Virus record (IMG/VR): IMGVR_UViG_3300036892_000014
Span: 19,882 to 83,881 of that record
From: a virus
Strand: one strand, 5' to 3'
DNA length: 64,000 nucleotides
Made by a program: the position numbers and the translations under genes. Positions 24,401-33,458 of the stretch are shown piece by piece (position 1 is the first letter of the stretch; every line of letters starts with the position of its first letter). Under the pieces are notes generated by a model. That model worked only from the letters and a program-made list of their open reading frames with translations. It was not told the origin of the DNA and did no database searches.

Positions 24401-27363
24401 AAGAAACAGGAAGCAAGCAAGCCGAAGGAATCAAGCCAGTCAACCCCTCGCTCGAAGAAAAGCCCGAGCTAACGCACCGCAAGACTCCGCAAGGTGGGGA
24501 AGTTAGCCTAGACAGCGAACAGAATGGGTTGATAAAGAACCGTGGCTGGTTGACGTATGCCAACGAGGGCGACACCGCGCACGTACGAGTATCCGACATG
24601 GACCAAGCGTTCCGTGGTCAGGGACACGGACAGAAGATGTATGAGCGTGCTGCGGACGAGGCTCGTGCAAATGGCTCGAAGGTTCTAGCCAGCGACGTGC
24701 CCGACCAGATGTCTACGGATGCTGTCCGCGTCTGGGACAAGCTATCTGAGAAGCACCCAGGCGAGATCGAGAAGACGCCGACGGGATACCGTTGGAACCT
24801 AGAAGCGAAGCCTGAGATCAAGCCAGAGAATCCTGCGCTAAGCGATTATCAAGTTCCAACTAGAAAACATTTAAGTACACCAGATGAGGCGTCGAACCCT
24901 GGTGCAACAGTAAAAACCATGCAGCACGAGTTGGGTCACTACATGGTCGGGCACAATGAGGGCTTAGAAGCGAAGGGGATATTGAGGCACACTCATCCAG
25001 ATGTGCCGAGCGGCACAAATGCGGCGGTATCGTGGGACACATCTATTCTCGACCAAAACACGGGTCGAGTTAAGCCGGAAAAGGTTCCAAGCGTGGTTCG
25101 AATGGCGATGGGCGGGATTGCTCAAGATGAAATCTTAGGCATTCCGAGAGCCGAGAATCGTAACTTCAATACCAAATTCTCAATTGGTGACGGGCGTCTT
25201 GCTAGGAAAATTCTCCACGACGCGGGCTACACACCCGAACAGATTGAACCGATGTTGCATCAGGCTATAGATGATGCAAAAGCGCACTTGACAAAGCCTG
25301 CGGTTTCTGATATTCTCAGGGAGAATGCAGGTACGAGAGAGAATGGTCTTTCGAACCAGTATCATTACAGCCCAGAACGCCTAAAGGCGATGGGAGACGA
25401 GGCAGCAAGGAGGATAGCAAATGAGCCTAACAACGGAGCAGCTATTACAGAAGGTGGCAGAGGACGTGCAGAAAATGTCGCCGGAAGAGAAGGCGAGGCT
25501 CAGGGAGCAGTTGGACAAGGAGTTCCTAAAGAAGGGATAAAGCCAGAGAATCCTGCGCTATCCAATGAAGATTTACAACGTGGCTTGAAAGAGACTACCA
25601 CAGGCAACCCCGACCACGATCAGATGATTCGAAACGCTGGCGGAATTCCTGCGGGCAACATGGGCGGCAAGCTGCCACTGTATCACGACCCGACATCTGG
25701 TTCAACGCTCGCCACAGAAGCGCACAACATGAGTGAGGCAGAGGTTCGCAGAAATTTACACGAATCTAGAGCAGCGTTTGCGCCGCAGAATGCCGTCGCA
25801 GAACAAGCGAAGTCTGGCGGCTTCAGTTTCAACCCGAAGGACGGTAGCGTCCCGAAGGACGGATACATGGTTGAGACCCATCTCGACCGCGGCAAGGACC
25901 TAGGTCACCCTCCGACAACGGACGACATCAAACAGTTTATCGCAGACAATAAGGACGTTCTGGACAAGAATCCGAACCTCCACGTCGGCGGTTGGGGTAA
26001 CACGCTAGGAATCTCAGAACGTATCGCTGACCAAGATGCTGCAATCAAGGCAGGCACAGACAGGAATCAGAAGGCTATCTTCGACGTGAAGAGCGGCAAG
26101 GACATCCAGACAGGCGGTACGGGCGCAGTGCCGATCAAACCCGCGAACCCAGCGCTTTCGAAGGCTCAGTACCCAGAAAATCCAGAGGGATTTGAGAATA
26201 TCCACCCCGACTTGTTGAAGAGCATGGAGCCGGACGAGAAGGAATTCGTAAAGGGTGACAAGCGTAAGCAGACTGCAATCGAAAAGTCTTACAATGACAT
26301 CAAGCCTACCATCGATGAAACCAAGGCAGCCATGCAAGCGGGTGGTGCTCTGGGCGGTTGGTGGCAGAGATTCATGGACACGTTCAAGGCACTCGGCGAG
26401 CCCACAGAGGCCGCGAAGATCGAGCAACTCGGCCCAGAGCATGCGGAGGCTTTGAAGGCTTGGCACTCAGCGGTATCGGGTAACAAATCAGTCTCGGACG
26501 CTAATAGAACTGCATGGGGCACCTACGCCGACTGGCTAGACCAGGGTCGCCCGAAGGATCGCGAATCAATTAACAAGATCGTTGCGGCGAATGGGAAGCC
26601 AAAAGGCAATGCTGCAATATCAGATACCATCAAGAACGGTAAGGTCATCAACAAGGGATTGGATACGACGAAGCTGCACAGCTTAATCAACTCTCCGCAG
26701 ATGCGCGACGTGAATCCTGAGCCGTTTCACGGCGGTATATTCAATCCGAACAACCCGAGTCCAATAGCGGGTGTGTCGAACGGTGCTAGGAAGATTCCGT
26801 CAATGGGCGCTACCGTAGCTGGCGAGGGAAACCTGAATCGCTTGGTGCTCGACGCTCACATGCTCGACTTTTACGGCGAGAACGGTTGGACGGATAATAA
26901 GTACATTGCGCATTCTATTCACCTTCGTCAGGCTGCCGAGGAACTAGGCTTGAAGGCTGGAGAAGGGCAAGAGCAGATATGGGGCACTGTTCTAGGTATT
27001 AAGAAGTTGTTACGTGAGGGTGTGCCTACTAGCGACATACCGCACGAGCTAACAAATGATGTTGTAAATTCTATCGGAAAGGACTATGCTGATATCATCA
27101 GGGAAGACCCAGAGCTGAATACGATATTTGAACAGCTCAAGAAGCATGGGATCGACCCGGGAGGCACACGTGCTCAATCAAGACTCGCAGAAATTACCAA
27201 CAAGCCAGCAGTTAAAGAAACGGGAGCTAATCAAGACCTTCTTACAAATGTTGCTGAAAGAATCAAAGGAAGGCTCAAGAACCTCCCAGAAGCCGACGAC
27301 TCCAGCTTCAACTTTGGAGCAAACGTAAAGTCGAAGGCAGGACTCGCTGCGCTCAGGCATTAA
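21421..27363 (+). CDS. Giant multidomain polyvalent-type virion protein with metallopeptidase domains
   Basis: 1980 aa, the largest gene. N-terminus has a doubled DWFxxNAP motif, then Gly-rich and coiled-coil regions. Two related domains follow. The first (about 760-930) has HDMAH at 768-772. The second (about 1160-1340) has the zinc-peptidase motif HELGH at 1169-1173. Both end with EN...ARK/RR-like and SPER segments. Between them (about 1020-1130) lies a GNAT-like stretch (AFRGQGHGQKMYERAADEAR). The C-terminus includes KDGYMVETHLDRG and LNRLVLDAHMLDFYG segments seen in phage polyvalent proteins. Probably packaged and injected to act early in the host. Confidence 0.65.
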   Translation: MAQDWFAQNAPTATATAPAPQAQPAAPAPAQAASAPAGGDWFTKNAPKPQAAQANVEGAPTHILEGGVIKRFGERLGQSLGMPTNQAELQAAAPTTGDYAELATGTKPLIDAGKMLYNYGKTALQGAHEAGQEIGEAGTNIAEGGPVGANIGKAAGGVLHGALSAVPFVGAPLEQAGVDVHAGNYAGTIGGMLGVLAQIEGPHAVDEVLQSRAVKLAETNHASAEAQHNIRVKELDTHLNQAQAASAAADQAVAAEQAGTGTRQQTIDAKNYASEAAAQAKKSQQALAEATVAKNTAAYERDKVVRKTVDDVQKSKPVVDQKQTKAQAGALEDSMKSAPPAANGPAAYTVDDAKIARGYEEQEHAKKPVTTIQGRAEALQNISDRIDDRVGEYVQDYANEPISTNVNMDVRGELAKSPKADFVEKGMAELENWNLTDPSMAEAQKLVTDLNAENRATLKKNFWDVATALKVDPAFAARQAALDSLRKGIDGTLVDHGVDGVRQLRNDQASIIRVKSAVEKQALNGDQVVRGSGQAGRLRNFAARSADKVGAVGGGISGGVAGAAYGPAASVYGIISGARMGEELGRWVGKKIQPGDVTRDALIERSNKTTGAGRAITDIKDNNARPSNPPGFPTPPAPTDALSQRDILQIQREQSPLHGELATHLNKSVNDPKASYAALEKQFMDDYEDKVRNGVKIEPADKQLFGKINQQDLSDNQAVQKMQQEQAEKVAAGQKLLPTATLPENAEPAMQMRGRMQKGMNTQNALVHDMAHAVVADEIMGDKLPSLGINSHLHPENAGTSAVATAAFDWSKFVDEDGNMDPKKFAPAIDDLATVFVSGGIANDLFHDIPFTENHHLGADLHILRRLMNAIDIDKPTQQAIVTRAGQRAAEILSRPGVEDVLHEHAAVREPGLDSHMHVSPERMQQIIQDVKGGDNEVGNEPASGNGKPNRNPEQGAEERRGKGAAEGAKAATKDDVGKVVGKEREGSAEGTGKETGSKQAEGIKPVNPSLEEKPELTHRKTPQGGEVSLDSEQNGLIKNRGWLTYANEGDTAHVRVSDMDQAFRGQGHGQKMYERAADEARANGSKVLASDVPDQMSTDAVRVWDKLSEKHPGEIEKTPTGYRWNLEAKPEIKPENPALSDYQVPTRKHLSTPDEASNPGATVKTMQHELGHYMVGHNEGLEAKGILRHTHPDVPSGTNAAVSWDTSILDQNTGRVKPEKVPSVVRMAMGGIAQDEILGIPRAENRNFNTKFSIGDGRLARKILHDAGYTPEQIEPMLHQAIDDAKAHLTKPAVSDILRENAGTRENGLSNQYHYSPERLKAMGDEAARRIANEPNNGAAITEGGRGRAENVAGREGEAQGAVGQGVPKEGIKPENPALSNEDLQRGLKETTTGNPDHDQMIRNAGGIPAGNMGGKLPLYHDPTSGSTLATEAHNMSEAEVRRNLHESRAAFAPQNAVAEQAKSGGFSFNPKDGSVPKDGYMVETHLDRGKDLGHPPTTDDIKQFIADNKDVLDKNPNLHVGGWGNTLGISERIADQDAAIKAGTDRNQKAIFDVKSGKDIQTGGTGAVPIKPANPALSKAQYPENPEGFENIHPDLLKSMEPDEKEFVKGDKRKQTAIEKSYNDIKPTIDETKAAMQAGGALGGWWQRFMDTFKALGEPTEAAKIEQLGPEHAEALKAWHSAVSGNKSVSDANRTAWGTYADWLDQGRPKDRESINKIVAANGKPKGNAAISDTIKNGKVINKGLDTTKLHSLINSPQMRDVNPEPFHGGIFNPNNPSPIAGVSNGARKIPSMGATVAGEGNLNRLVLDAHMLDFYGENGWTDNKYIAHSIHLRQAAEELGLKAGEGQEQIWGTVLGIKKLLREGVPTSDIPHELTNDVVNSIGKDYADIIREDPELNTIFEQLKKHGIDPGGTRAQSRLAEITNKPAVKETGANQDLLTNVAERIKGRLKNLPEADDSSFNFGANVKSKAGLAALRH

Positions 27364-27422
27364 AACTTAAATCTTCTTCAGGGCGTCCGTAGTTCGGGCG
27401 CTCGTTGTATTTTCGGAGCACT
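27364..27422 (+). other. Short gap with hairpin
   Basis: 59 nt. GCGTCCG and CGGGCGC can form an imperfect hairpin around TAGTT, ahead of the GGAG used by the next gene. No U-tract follows; a weak terminator or processing site is possible. Confidence 0.3.
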
Positions 27423-28202
27423 ATGTACAGCACAAAGATAATTCTGGAAATTCAGGACAAAATCGGAGAGTACGTCGTCATCGAGAAGGATTCTCATGAC
27501 TATGACGGTCCAGTCGATCTGTGCTGCGGACCATCTGGCTCGGAAGAAAACATAGCGAATCAGCAAGCAGGACTCGGCAGCGCCCTGACTGGTTATCTGA
27601 ATTCGAGCTTCGCCAACCAGCAAGATGTCTTGTCTAATTTGAATTCACAGCTTAACCCAATCCTGGCGCAGGGGCCATCACAGGCTGGATTCTCCCCGAC
27701 CGAAACTGCACAACTAAATACACAGAATATTAACTCTAATGCAGCGGCAGCATCTAATGCAGAACGCAGCGTTGATTCTAAGTTGGCAGGACAGGGCGGG
27801 GGGCAGAACGGAGTTTCTAGTGGCATCAAGAATCAGATCGACGCCAGTCTAGCGTCTACGGCTGCGGGCAATACGGCAGCAGGCCAGACACAGATCGGGC
27901 TCGCTAGTGAAGCGCAAGGGAACGCGAACTGGAAGACTGCGGCTGCGGGCTTGAACGCTCTTGGGCAGCAGTATGGAAGTTCGGCACAGACCTTCGGTGG
28001 ACAAGCTGATACAGCAGAAGCTAATGCATTCGGTTCAGCTAACCAGATTCAAACACAGAAGAATCAAGAGCAGGCGGACATTGCTGGCGCAGTTACAAGT
28101 TTGCCAGGTATGATTGCCCCAGGGGCGGGCATGCTGTCAGCAGGTATATCAGCGTTGAGCCCGAATGCCGATACCGGATTCTTAGACGCTATTGCCGGTT
28201 AG
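27423..28202 (+). CDS. Ala/Gln/Asn-rich virion-associated hypothetical protein
   Basis: 259 aa from the ATG at 27423, close behind GGAG. A short N-terminal segment (MYSTKIILEIQDKIGEYVVI, then CCGPSGSEENIANQQ) is followed by a long Ala/Gln/Asn/Gly-rich helical region and a hydrophobic Gly/Ala-rich patch near residue 230 (LPGMIAPGAGMLSAGISAL). The composition suits a small ejected or membrane-active virion protein. No family recognised. Confidence 0.5.
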   Translation: MYSTKIILEIQDKIGEYVVIEKDSHDYDGPVDLCCGPSGSEENIANQQAGLGSALTGYLNSSFANQQDVLSNLNSQLNPILAQGPSQAGFSPTETAQLNTQNINSNAAAASNAERSVDSKLAGQGGGQNGVSSGIKNQIDASLASTAAGNTAAGQTQIGLASEAQGNANWKTAAAGLNALGQQYGSSAQTFGGQADTAEANAFGSANQIQTQKNQEQADIAGAVTSLPGMIAPGAGMLSAGISALSPNADTGFLDAIAG

Positions 28203-28214
28203 CAAGGAAGCTAA

Positions 28215-29162
28215 ATGAGTTTACTAAATAATTTATCAACGAGTGTAGCATTTTCCAAGCCATTTCTTGCGGGCGTATCTCTCTTCGCATGGAACAACTC
28301 GGAACCTGCGTGCAGCGTCCAGCAGTTGGTACGCAATATAATTCTAGGTGCCCCGTATATATGGCCATGGAATCGCTCAAATTTTCCACTGACTATCACA
28401 ACCGCCAACCAAGATTATCCAGTCTCTATTCCAAATTTCGGATTCTTAGAGAAGGGTTCGCTTCAAGACAGCACAGGAAAATTCTATCAAATTCCGACCG
28501 TGTATAATACAACTGGGTTGGCTGTAAGTACGACCAAGGCCCGTCCTATGACGATATCGATAGAAACAAATGATGGGAATGGGAATCTCTTACTGCGTTT
28601 CAGTGCCGTACCCGACCAAAGTTATACCGTAAATCTTGTCTATCTGAGGGCATCTGCGCCCGAGGGCATCGGTGTTCAGCCAAATGGAATCGCCAGTGCA
28701 GCAGCCGCATCACAGGGGAATACGGCCTATACAGGTTCATTTAACCCCGCGGCGCTTCCTGCGTTGTCATACACAGTCATATCTGGATTTGTCAACGCGG
28801 GGAACAACGGAACATTTGTGATCGTCTCCTGCTCAGCTACAACACTAGTCGTAGCCAATGAGAATGGTGTTGTGGAAACGCCGCTTACCACGGCAAGTGC
28901 ATTTCCAAATGCATGGGCTCCGATTCCAGATCAATTCTCGGATATCTTCAACCCACTGTTTTTGGCAGAAATGGCTGCACCCTATGACCCGCAATTATCC
29001 GCGGAGTACCGTAAGCGTGGTATGGCGGCATTGATCGCACGTCAGGATGGGTTGCTAGCAACGGCGAAAAATGTATTCGCTGAAACGTCGCAAGACAAGG
29101 AAGCTGAGAAGCAGCGTGAAGCGCTTGAAGTAACTCAGGCCGTTCAGGCTCGCGGAGTTTAA
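28215..29162 (+). CDS. Tail/structural protein with FVNAGNNGTF module
   Basis: 315 aa. The N-terminal 150 residues are a tail-associated beta domain (IILGAPYIWPWNRSNFPLT; DYPVSIPNFGFLEKGS). Residues about 165-235 contain SYTVISGFVNAGNNGTFVIV followed by SATTLVVANENG, a module also found in the tail spike gene at 35605. The C-terminal 80 residues are helical (YRKRGMAALIARQDGLLATA). It ends directly before the next ATG. Location within the tail gene set supports a structural role. Confidence 0.55.
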   Translation: MSLLNNLSTSVAFSKPFLAGVSLFAWNNSEPACSVQQLVRNIILGAPYIWPWNRSNFPLTITTANQDYPVSIPNFGFLEKGSLQDSTGKFYQIPTVYNTTGLAVSTTKARPMTISIETNDGNGNLLLRFSAVPDQSYTVNLVYLRASAPEGIGVQPNGIASAAAASQGNTAYTGSFNPAALPALSYTVISGFVNAGNNGTFVIVSCSATTLVVANENGVVETPLTTASAFPNAWAPIPDQFSDIFNPLFLAEMAAPYDPQLSAEYRKRGMAALIARQDGLLATAKNVFAETSQDKEAEKQREALEVTQAVQARGV

Positions 29163-32100
29163 ATGGGACAGCAACTATTTGGAAAGGAAGGGGCGCAAAC
29201 AGGGAAGGGGCCGAAGTGGACTCCTCTGCTTGCGGACAGACTCTTCACAGGTTTGTTCACGAATCGTGCGCCGCTCGGGGACACTGCGGATTCGTTTGCT
29301 GCGAAGCTTTACTATGGCGGACGCAAAGATACATTGTGGGATGACGGAACCGGAGACTATTCTAAGAACGTAGAACTCACAAATAAGTTGACGCTGCAAC
29401 GACGTTTCGGACTTTCTGAATTTTCTAGTTTCTTGTATCCGACACCTCCTAATCGAGCATATAGGTTCGAACTATCTACCGGAGATATTCAGGTAATCAT
29501 TGATACTCCGTCTGGTGTGTATTGGGATCAGCAAGACGGTAATGTCGTATTATTGTATTCAAAGGTTGGCGCACCGATCACAGCGGATGCCCTTTTCGCG
29601 GGGTTGCCGGGGAATCCTGCGGTAGCAGTCGTTTCCGCTGCGAATGATTTTGAGAACGGGCAGAGGGTTTACCTCAGCGGCACTATAAACGGAAGCGGTG
29701 AACTAAACGGGTGGCAGACGGTACTTATCGCAAACCCAGTAACCGGGCAGTTTCAGTTCGATTTTCCTGTTACAGGCGATATAGAATATTTTAATGGGAC
29801 GCCCGATGTGGGTTTTGTTAGCACGTCAGGGCCTGCTTATTTTCAGTCTGTGGGCGATATTCTTTATATCGGAGATGGGCCCAACCTTTACGCCTATACC
29901 CCGTTGAACACGAACGTTTCCGGCATAGGAAATAATCAAATTTGGCTATGGGGTATCCAACCTCCAACGAACCAACCACTTTTGACAGTTACGCCATCTG
30001 GTAGCGCTGCTGTTGCATGGCAGGCGGATACCGCATTTACGACCATGGGTCTAGTTATCGACGCGGGCGCGGGTGGTACAGGTGATATCTTTCAATTAGT
30101 CAATGTGAACGCTGCATTGACAAATTCTACACAGTTCGCGACGACGGGAAACGGTCAGCCAGCATGGAACCAAATTCCGGGCGGGACAACTACAGATAAC
30201 ACCATCACATGGACGAACAAGGGACCTATCGTCGCCTGGACTCCGGACACTGCGTACAACAATGCGACTCTCGGTGGAACTTTGGCGCAACCTTGTATTA
30301 TTTACGATCCAGGTTGTTCCGCATGCTATATTTCAACCAGTTCATCGGTGGGAACCAGCAGCCAAAATAAACCAAAATTCACTGGGGCATTTGGCCAAAA
30401 GATTTTAGATGGAACGGACTTTAGCGGTGTCTTCTGGTTCTGCCTGGGCTCGCCGAAGATTATGGGAATCTGGCAGCCAAGTACGGCATATCCTGCGCTC
30501 GGTTCTGTTCATGATAACGACTCAGTCTCGGGTATTTCCGAACCCGTTGGCCCTGTTGCTGCGGGCATCGGCGGCGCAACGCCTCAGCAAATTTTCTGGC
30601 AGACATCAGCGGGCGGAACATCGGGCACGGGTGGCACGGGTCCGTTTCAAATGGGGACGGCGGTGGGCACGCTTACGACTGACAACAATAACATTCAGTG
30701 GCTGGCGTTAGGAAGCCCGACATGGACAGCCGGTCGCACCATCTTGGGCTACACGACCTTCGGCGCAGTCTTCACTGCGATCAAGGACTCTAACGGAAAC
30801 TTCCAGGTCGCGCTGACTTCAGGAACGGCGGGAACGGTGCAGCCGGTATGGCTGACGGAATACGGTCAGGTCACGACCGAGACAGGCGGAACGCTTGTCC
30901 AGTGGGTTAACGTTGGTCCTAGCATGAACTGGGTAGCGTCTACAATCTTCTACCTACCAGTCGGGGGCTTTGCTCCTCCAACGGGTGCAGGCGCAGGAAC
31001 GGATAACCCGTACCCCGGTTCAATCGTAGTTGATACGAACGGGAACCTACAAGCGGTAATAGCTTCTGGCGTCAGTGCAGGCTCTCACCCAGTTTGGGCA
31101 ACCATCTTAAACAATTCAACAACGGATGGTACAATCACATGGCGAATGGTCGGAACACAGTCTGTGGAAAGTCTTTCTTGGCTTACATCGCATACCTGGG
31201 CAGTAAGTTACAAGGCACGTTCGACTGACGATTATTACTCAACCAAATTGACCACGACGAGCGCAACAGGTGTTAGCACGACTGCGCTACCGATTCCACC
31301 AGGACGTAAGCAACCGCTACCAGCAATCACAGGTTCAGGGACGGGAGATATTTCATCTGCATCTCCAGTTACAACACTGACAGGAGCAAATGCAGGAGCA
31401 GTCGTACAACTTCAAATTCTAGGCAGCACGAACCCAGCCGTTGACACGATTGTAATCTGGCGCGATGCGGATGGCGGCGGTCTCGATAATATGTTTGAGT
31501 TAACCGAAATTCCGAACGTACCGCCAATTAACGGTGTAGCACAATTCGCTTATTTCAATGACTACTTGCCAGATATTCCGACGACAGTCAGTGGAGTATT
31601 GTTGCCCGGATTGGACAATCTAAGTCCAGCTCCGATTGACGATGTGAACGATCCGCCTCCTGCGGGCTATCTCCCGATGGCGTTCTACTATGAGCGCATC
31701 TGGGGGTCGGTAGGAAATACCGCTTACATTTCTGGCGGCCCAGACACCTTGGTGGGTAATCCGAATTCTTGCTTTAATCCGTCGGACAATTTCTCATTCT
31801 CAAGTCAAATTACGAGAATTCAACCGAATCCGTCTGTGATGCTTTGCTTCACTACGTCCGATATAGACGGTGTTTATGGCGGCCCGCAGACTGCGTCATT
31901 TTACCCGGGCAATGTATCACCTGGTATCGGGTTACGCTCATTCAATGCATTGGACACGTACGGTGGGGAAGTTTACTTCTTCAGTTCTGGAAGGCAGTTC
32001 ATGACACTGTCTCCGAATCTAAGCGTTGCTGAACTAGGATTTCCGGTTCAAAATGTTCTAGCAAATATTGACCCGACTAATGCATATGTTGCGGTTCTGC

Positions 32101-33458
32101 AAGCAGAGGGAGATAACTCAATCTACGTGGGTACTGGCTTGAGTCCTTCTGCCGTTGGAATCGGAACGATTACGCCGGGAACAGATGCGCTAAAGGCTGC
32201 CCTAGGAATTGCGGCAACTTACGCGTTACTAGCAGCCGCAGGCATCACGAATTCGGGTGCCACATTAATCACAGGCGGAAATATCGGCTCATTCCCGACC
32301 ACGAGCATCACGGGATTCGTCGGAAGCAACTTCACTCCACCTGCGACAACGGACAATACAGATGCTGCGGCAGCCCAGACGGCAGCATTAAGTGTATACA
32401 ATTTGTATTCTGGGTTGACGTTCGTATCGTTGAGCGCGTCATCCGCTGATTTGTCTGTTCTAGGTAACGGAGCTACGGCTTCGACTTATAATGCAGGAAA
32501 TTACTCAGCGGGAACGAGTATGGATATTCCTACAAGCATCACGCTAGACGCTCAAGGCAACCCAAACGCAGTCTTTGTATTCAAGGCTGGTAGCACGTTG
32601 GTTCTAGAGAGCGGGGCATCAATCATCTTAGCCAATGGCGCTCAAGCTGAAAACGTTGTGTGGCTCGTGGGCAGTTCAGCCACGACTGTAGGCACCGTAG
32701 GCGTATTCAATGGAAACATTCTAGCTAACACGAGCATCAGTCTCGGCGGTGGAACCTTGAACGGTCGTGCTCTAGCAGGCATCGTAACCAGTTCGGGGGC
32801 AATCACTATCGCGACAGCTACAAATATCACGGTTCCGAGTATCGCTACGGTATTGACTCCTGGTGGAGGAACCGGAACAGGTTGGTACAGATTAAATCCT
32901 CGCCAGATGCCCGAGCAGACTGCGGTATGGTCTCCGTTTGCTGCGCCGGTCACGGGTTGCAAGATGCTTCAGACGATTGAAATATCCACTGGCGTGCATA
33001 AACTTCTAGTCGGCAGTACATTAGTCAATGAGCCAATTGGGGAGCGCAACACATCAATATTCACCGATCTAGGCGCATCTTATCCTTCATACTTCACAAT
33101 CGGTTCTCTAGTGTTGTGTCCGCCGTCGCAGATTGCCGTTCTCGGTTTCATTGAGGGTGATTATGCTGCGCTAGGCGATCATCCACAGGTCAGTGTTCTT
33201 TTGAATGAAGTCTCGGGGGATTTCACGAACGTGCCATTTACAGGAATCTATGATTCTCCATCGGTCTACGGAGACAGTGGAACCATAATTCCTACAAGCT
33301 ATTATCCGCTGCGCTATGAATTTAGCGGCATCTTAGATGATAACACCGAACCTAGGGTAGCTCGTCACTTGATGATGCAGTTTGATTTTGGCGTCCAGCC
33401 CGTAGGTTCAGAACTTTGGGATTTCACTTTGTATGGGCATGTCATGCAGGAAAAGTAA
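29163..33458 (+). CDS. Large tail protein with an inserted ice-binding-type (DUF3494) domain
   Basis: 1431 aa. Residues 1-250 and about 690-1010 plus 1230-1431 resemble a phage tail/baseplate scaffold (YYGGRKDTLWDDGTGDYSKN; GWYRLNPRQMPEQTAVWSPF). Residues about 260-680 hold several repeats of the form NGNxQV ... QPVW ... GTxVQW. Residues about 1013-1225 show the DUF3494 ice-binding pattern: TYALLAAAGITNSGATLITG, NTDAAAAQTAALSVYNLYSG, AVFVFKAGSTLVLESGASII, VVWLVGSSAT, FNGNILANTSISLG and LNGRALA. The domain sits in a loop of the tail protein and may act in adhesion. Confidence 0.72.
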   Translation: MGQQLFGKEGAQTGKGPKWTPLLADRLFTGLFTNRAPLGDTADSFAAKLYYGGRKDTLWDDGTGDYSKNVELTNKLTLQRRFGLSEFSSFLYPTPPNRAYRFELSTGDIQVIIDTPSGVYWDQQDGNVVLLYSKVGAPITADALFAGLPGNPAVAVVSAANDFENGQRVYLSGTINGSGELNGWQTVLIANPVTGQFQFDFPVTGDIEYFNGTPDVGFVSTSGPAYFQSVGDILYIGDGPNLYAYTPLNTNVSGIGNNQIWLWGIQPPTNQPLLTVTPSGSAAVAWQADTAFTTMGLVIDAGAGGTGDIFQLVNVNAALTNSTQFATTGNGQPAWNQIPGGTTTDNTITWTNKGPIVAWTPDTAYNNATLGGTLAQPCIIYDPGCSACYISTSSSVGTSSQNKPKFTGAFGQKILDGTDFSGVFWFCLGSPKIMGIWQPSTAYPALGSVHDNDSVSGISEPVGPVAAGIGGATPQQIFWQTSAGGTSGTGGTGPFQMGTAVGTLTTDNNNIQWLALGSPTWTAGRTILGYTTFGAVFTAIKDSNGNFQVALTSGTAGTVQPVWLTEYGQVTTETGGTLVQWVNVGPSMNWVASTIFYLPVGGFAPPTGAGAGTDNPYPGSIVVDTNGNLQAVIASGVSAGSHPVWATILNNSTTDGTITWRMVGTQSVESLSWLTSHTWAVSYKARSTDDYYSTKLTTTSATGVSTTALPIPPGRKQPLPAITGSGTGDISSASPVTTLTGANAGAVVQLQILGSTNPAVDTIVIWRDADGGGLDNMFELTEIPNVPPINGVAQFAYFNDYLPDIPTTVSGVLLPGLDNLSPAPIDDVNDPPPAGYLPMAFYYERIWGSVGNTAYISGGPDTLVGNPNSCFNPSDNFSFSSQITRIQPNPSVMLCFTTSDIDGVYGGPQTASFYPGNVSPGIGLRSFNALDTYGGEVYFFSSGRQFMTLSPNLSVAELGFPVQNVLANIDPTNAYVAVLQAEGDNSIYVGTGLSPSAVGIGTITPGTDALKAALGIAATYALLAAAGITNSGATLITGGNIGSFPTTSITGFVGSNFTPPATTDNTDAAAAQTAALSVYNLYSGLTFVSLSASSADLSVLGNGATASTYNAGNYSAGTSMDIPTSITLDAQGNPNAVFVFKAGSTLVLESGASIILANGAQAENVVWLVGSSATTVGTVGVFNGNILANTSISLGGGTLNGRALAGIVTSSGAITIATATNITVPSIATVLTPGGGTGTGWYRLNPRQMPEQTAVWSPFAAPVTGCKMLQTIEISTGVHKLLVGSTLVNEPIGERNTSIFTDLGASYPSYFTIGSLVLCPPSQIAVLGFIEGDYAALGDHPQVSVLLNEVSGDFTNVPFTGIYDSPSVYGDSGTIIPTSYYPLRYEFSGILDDNTEPRVARHLMMQFDFGVQPVGSELWDFTLYGHVMQEK

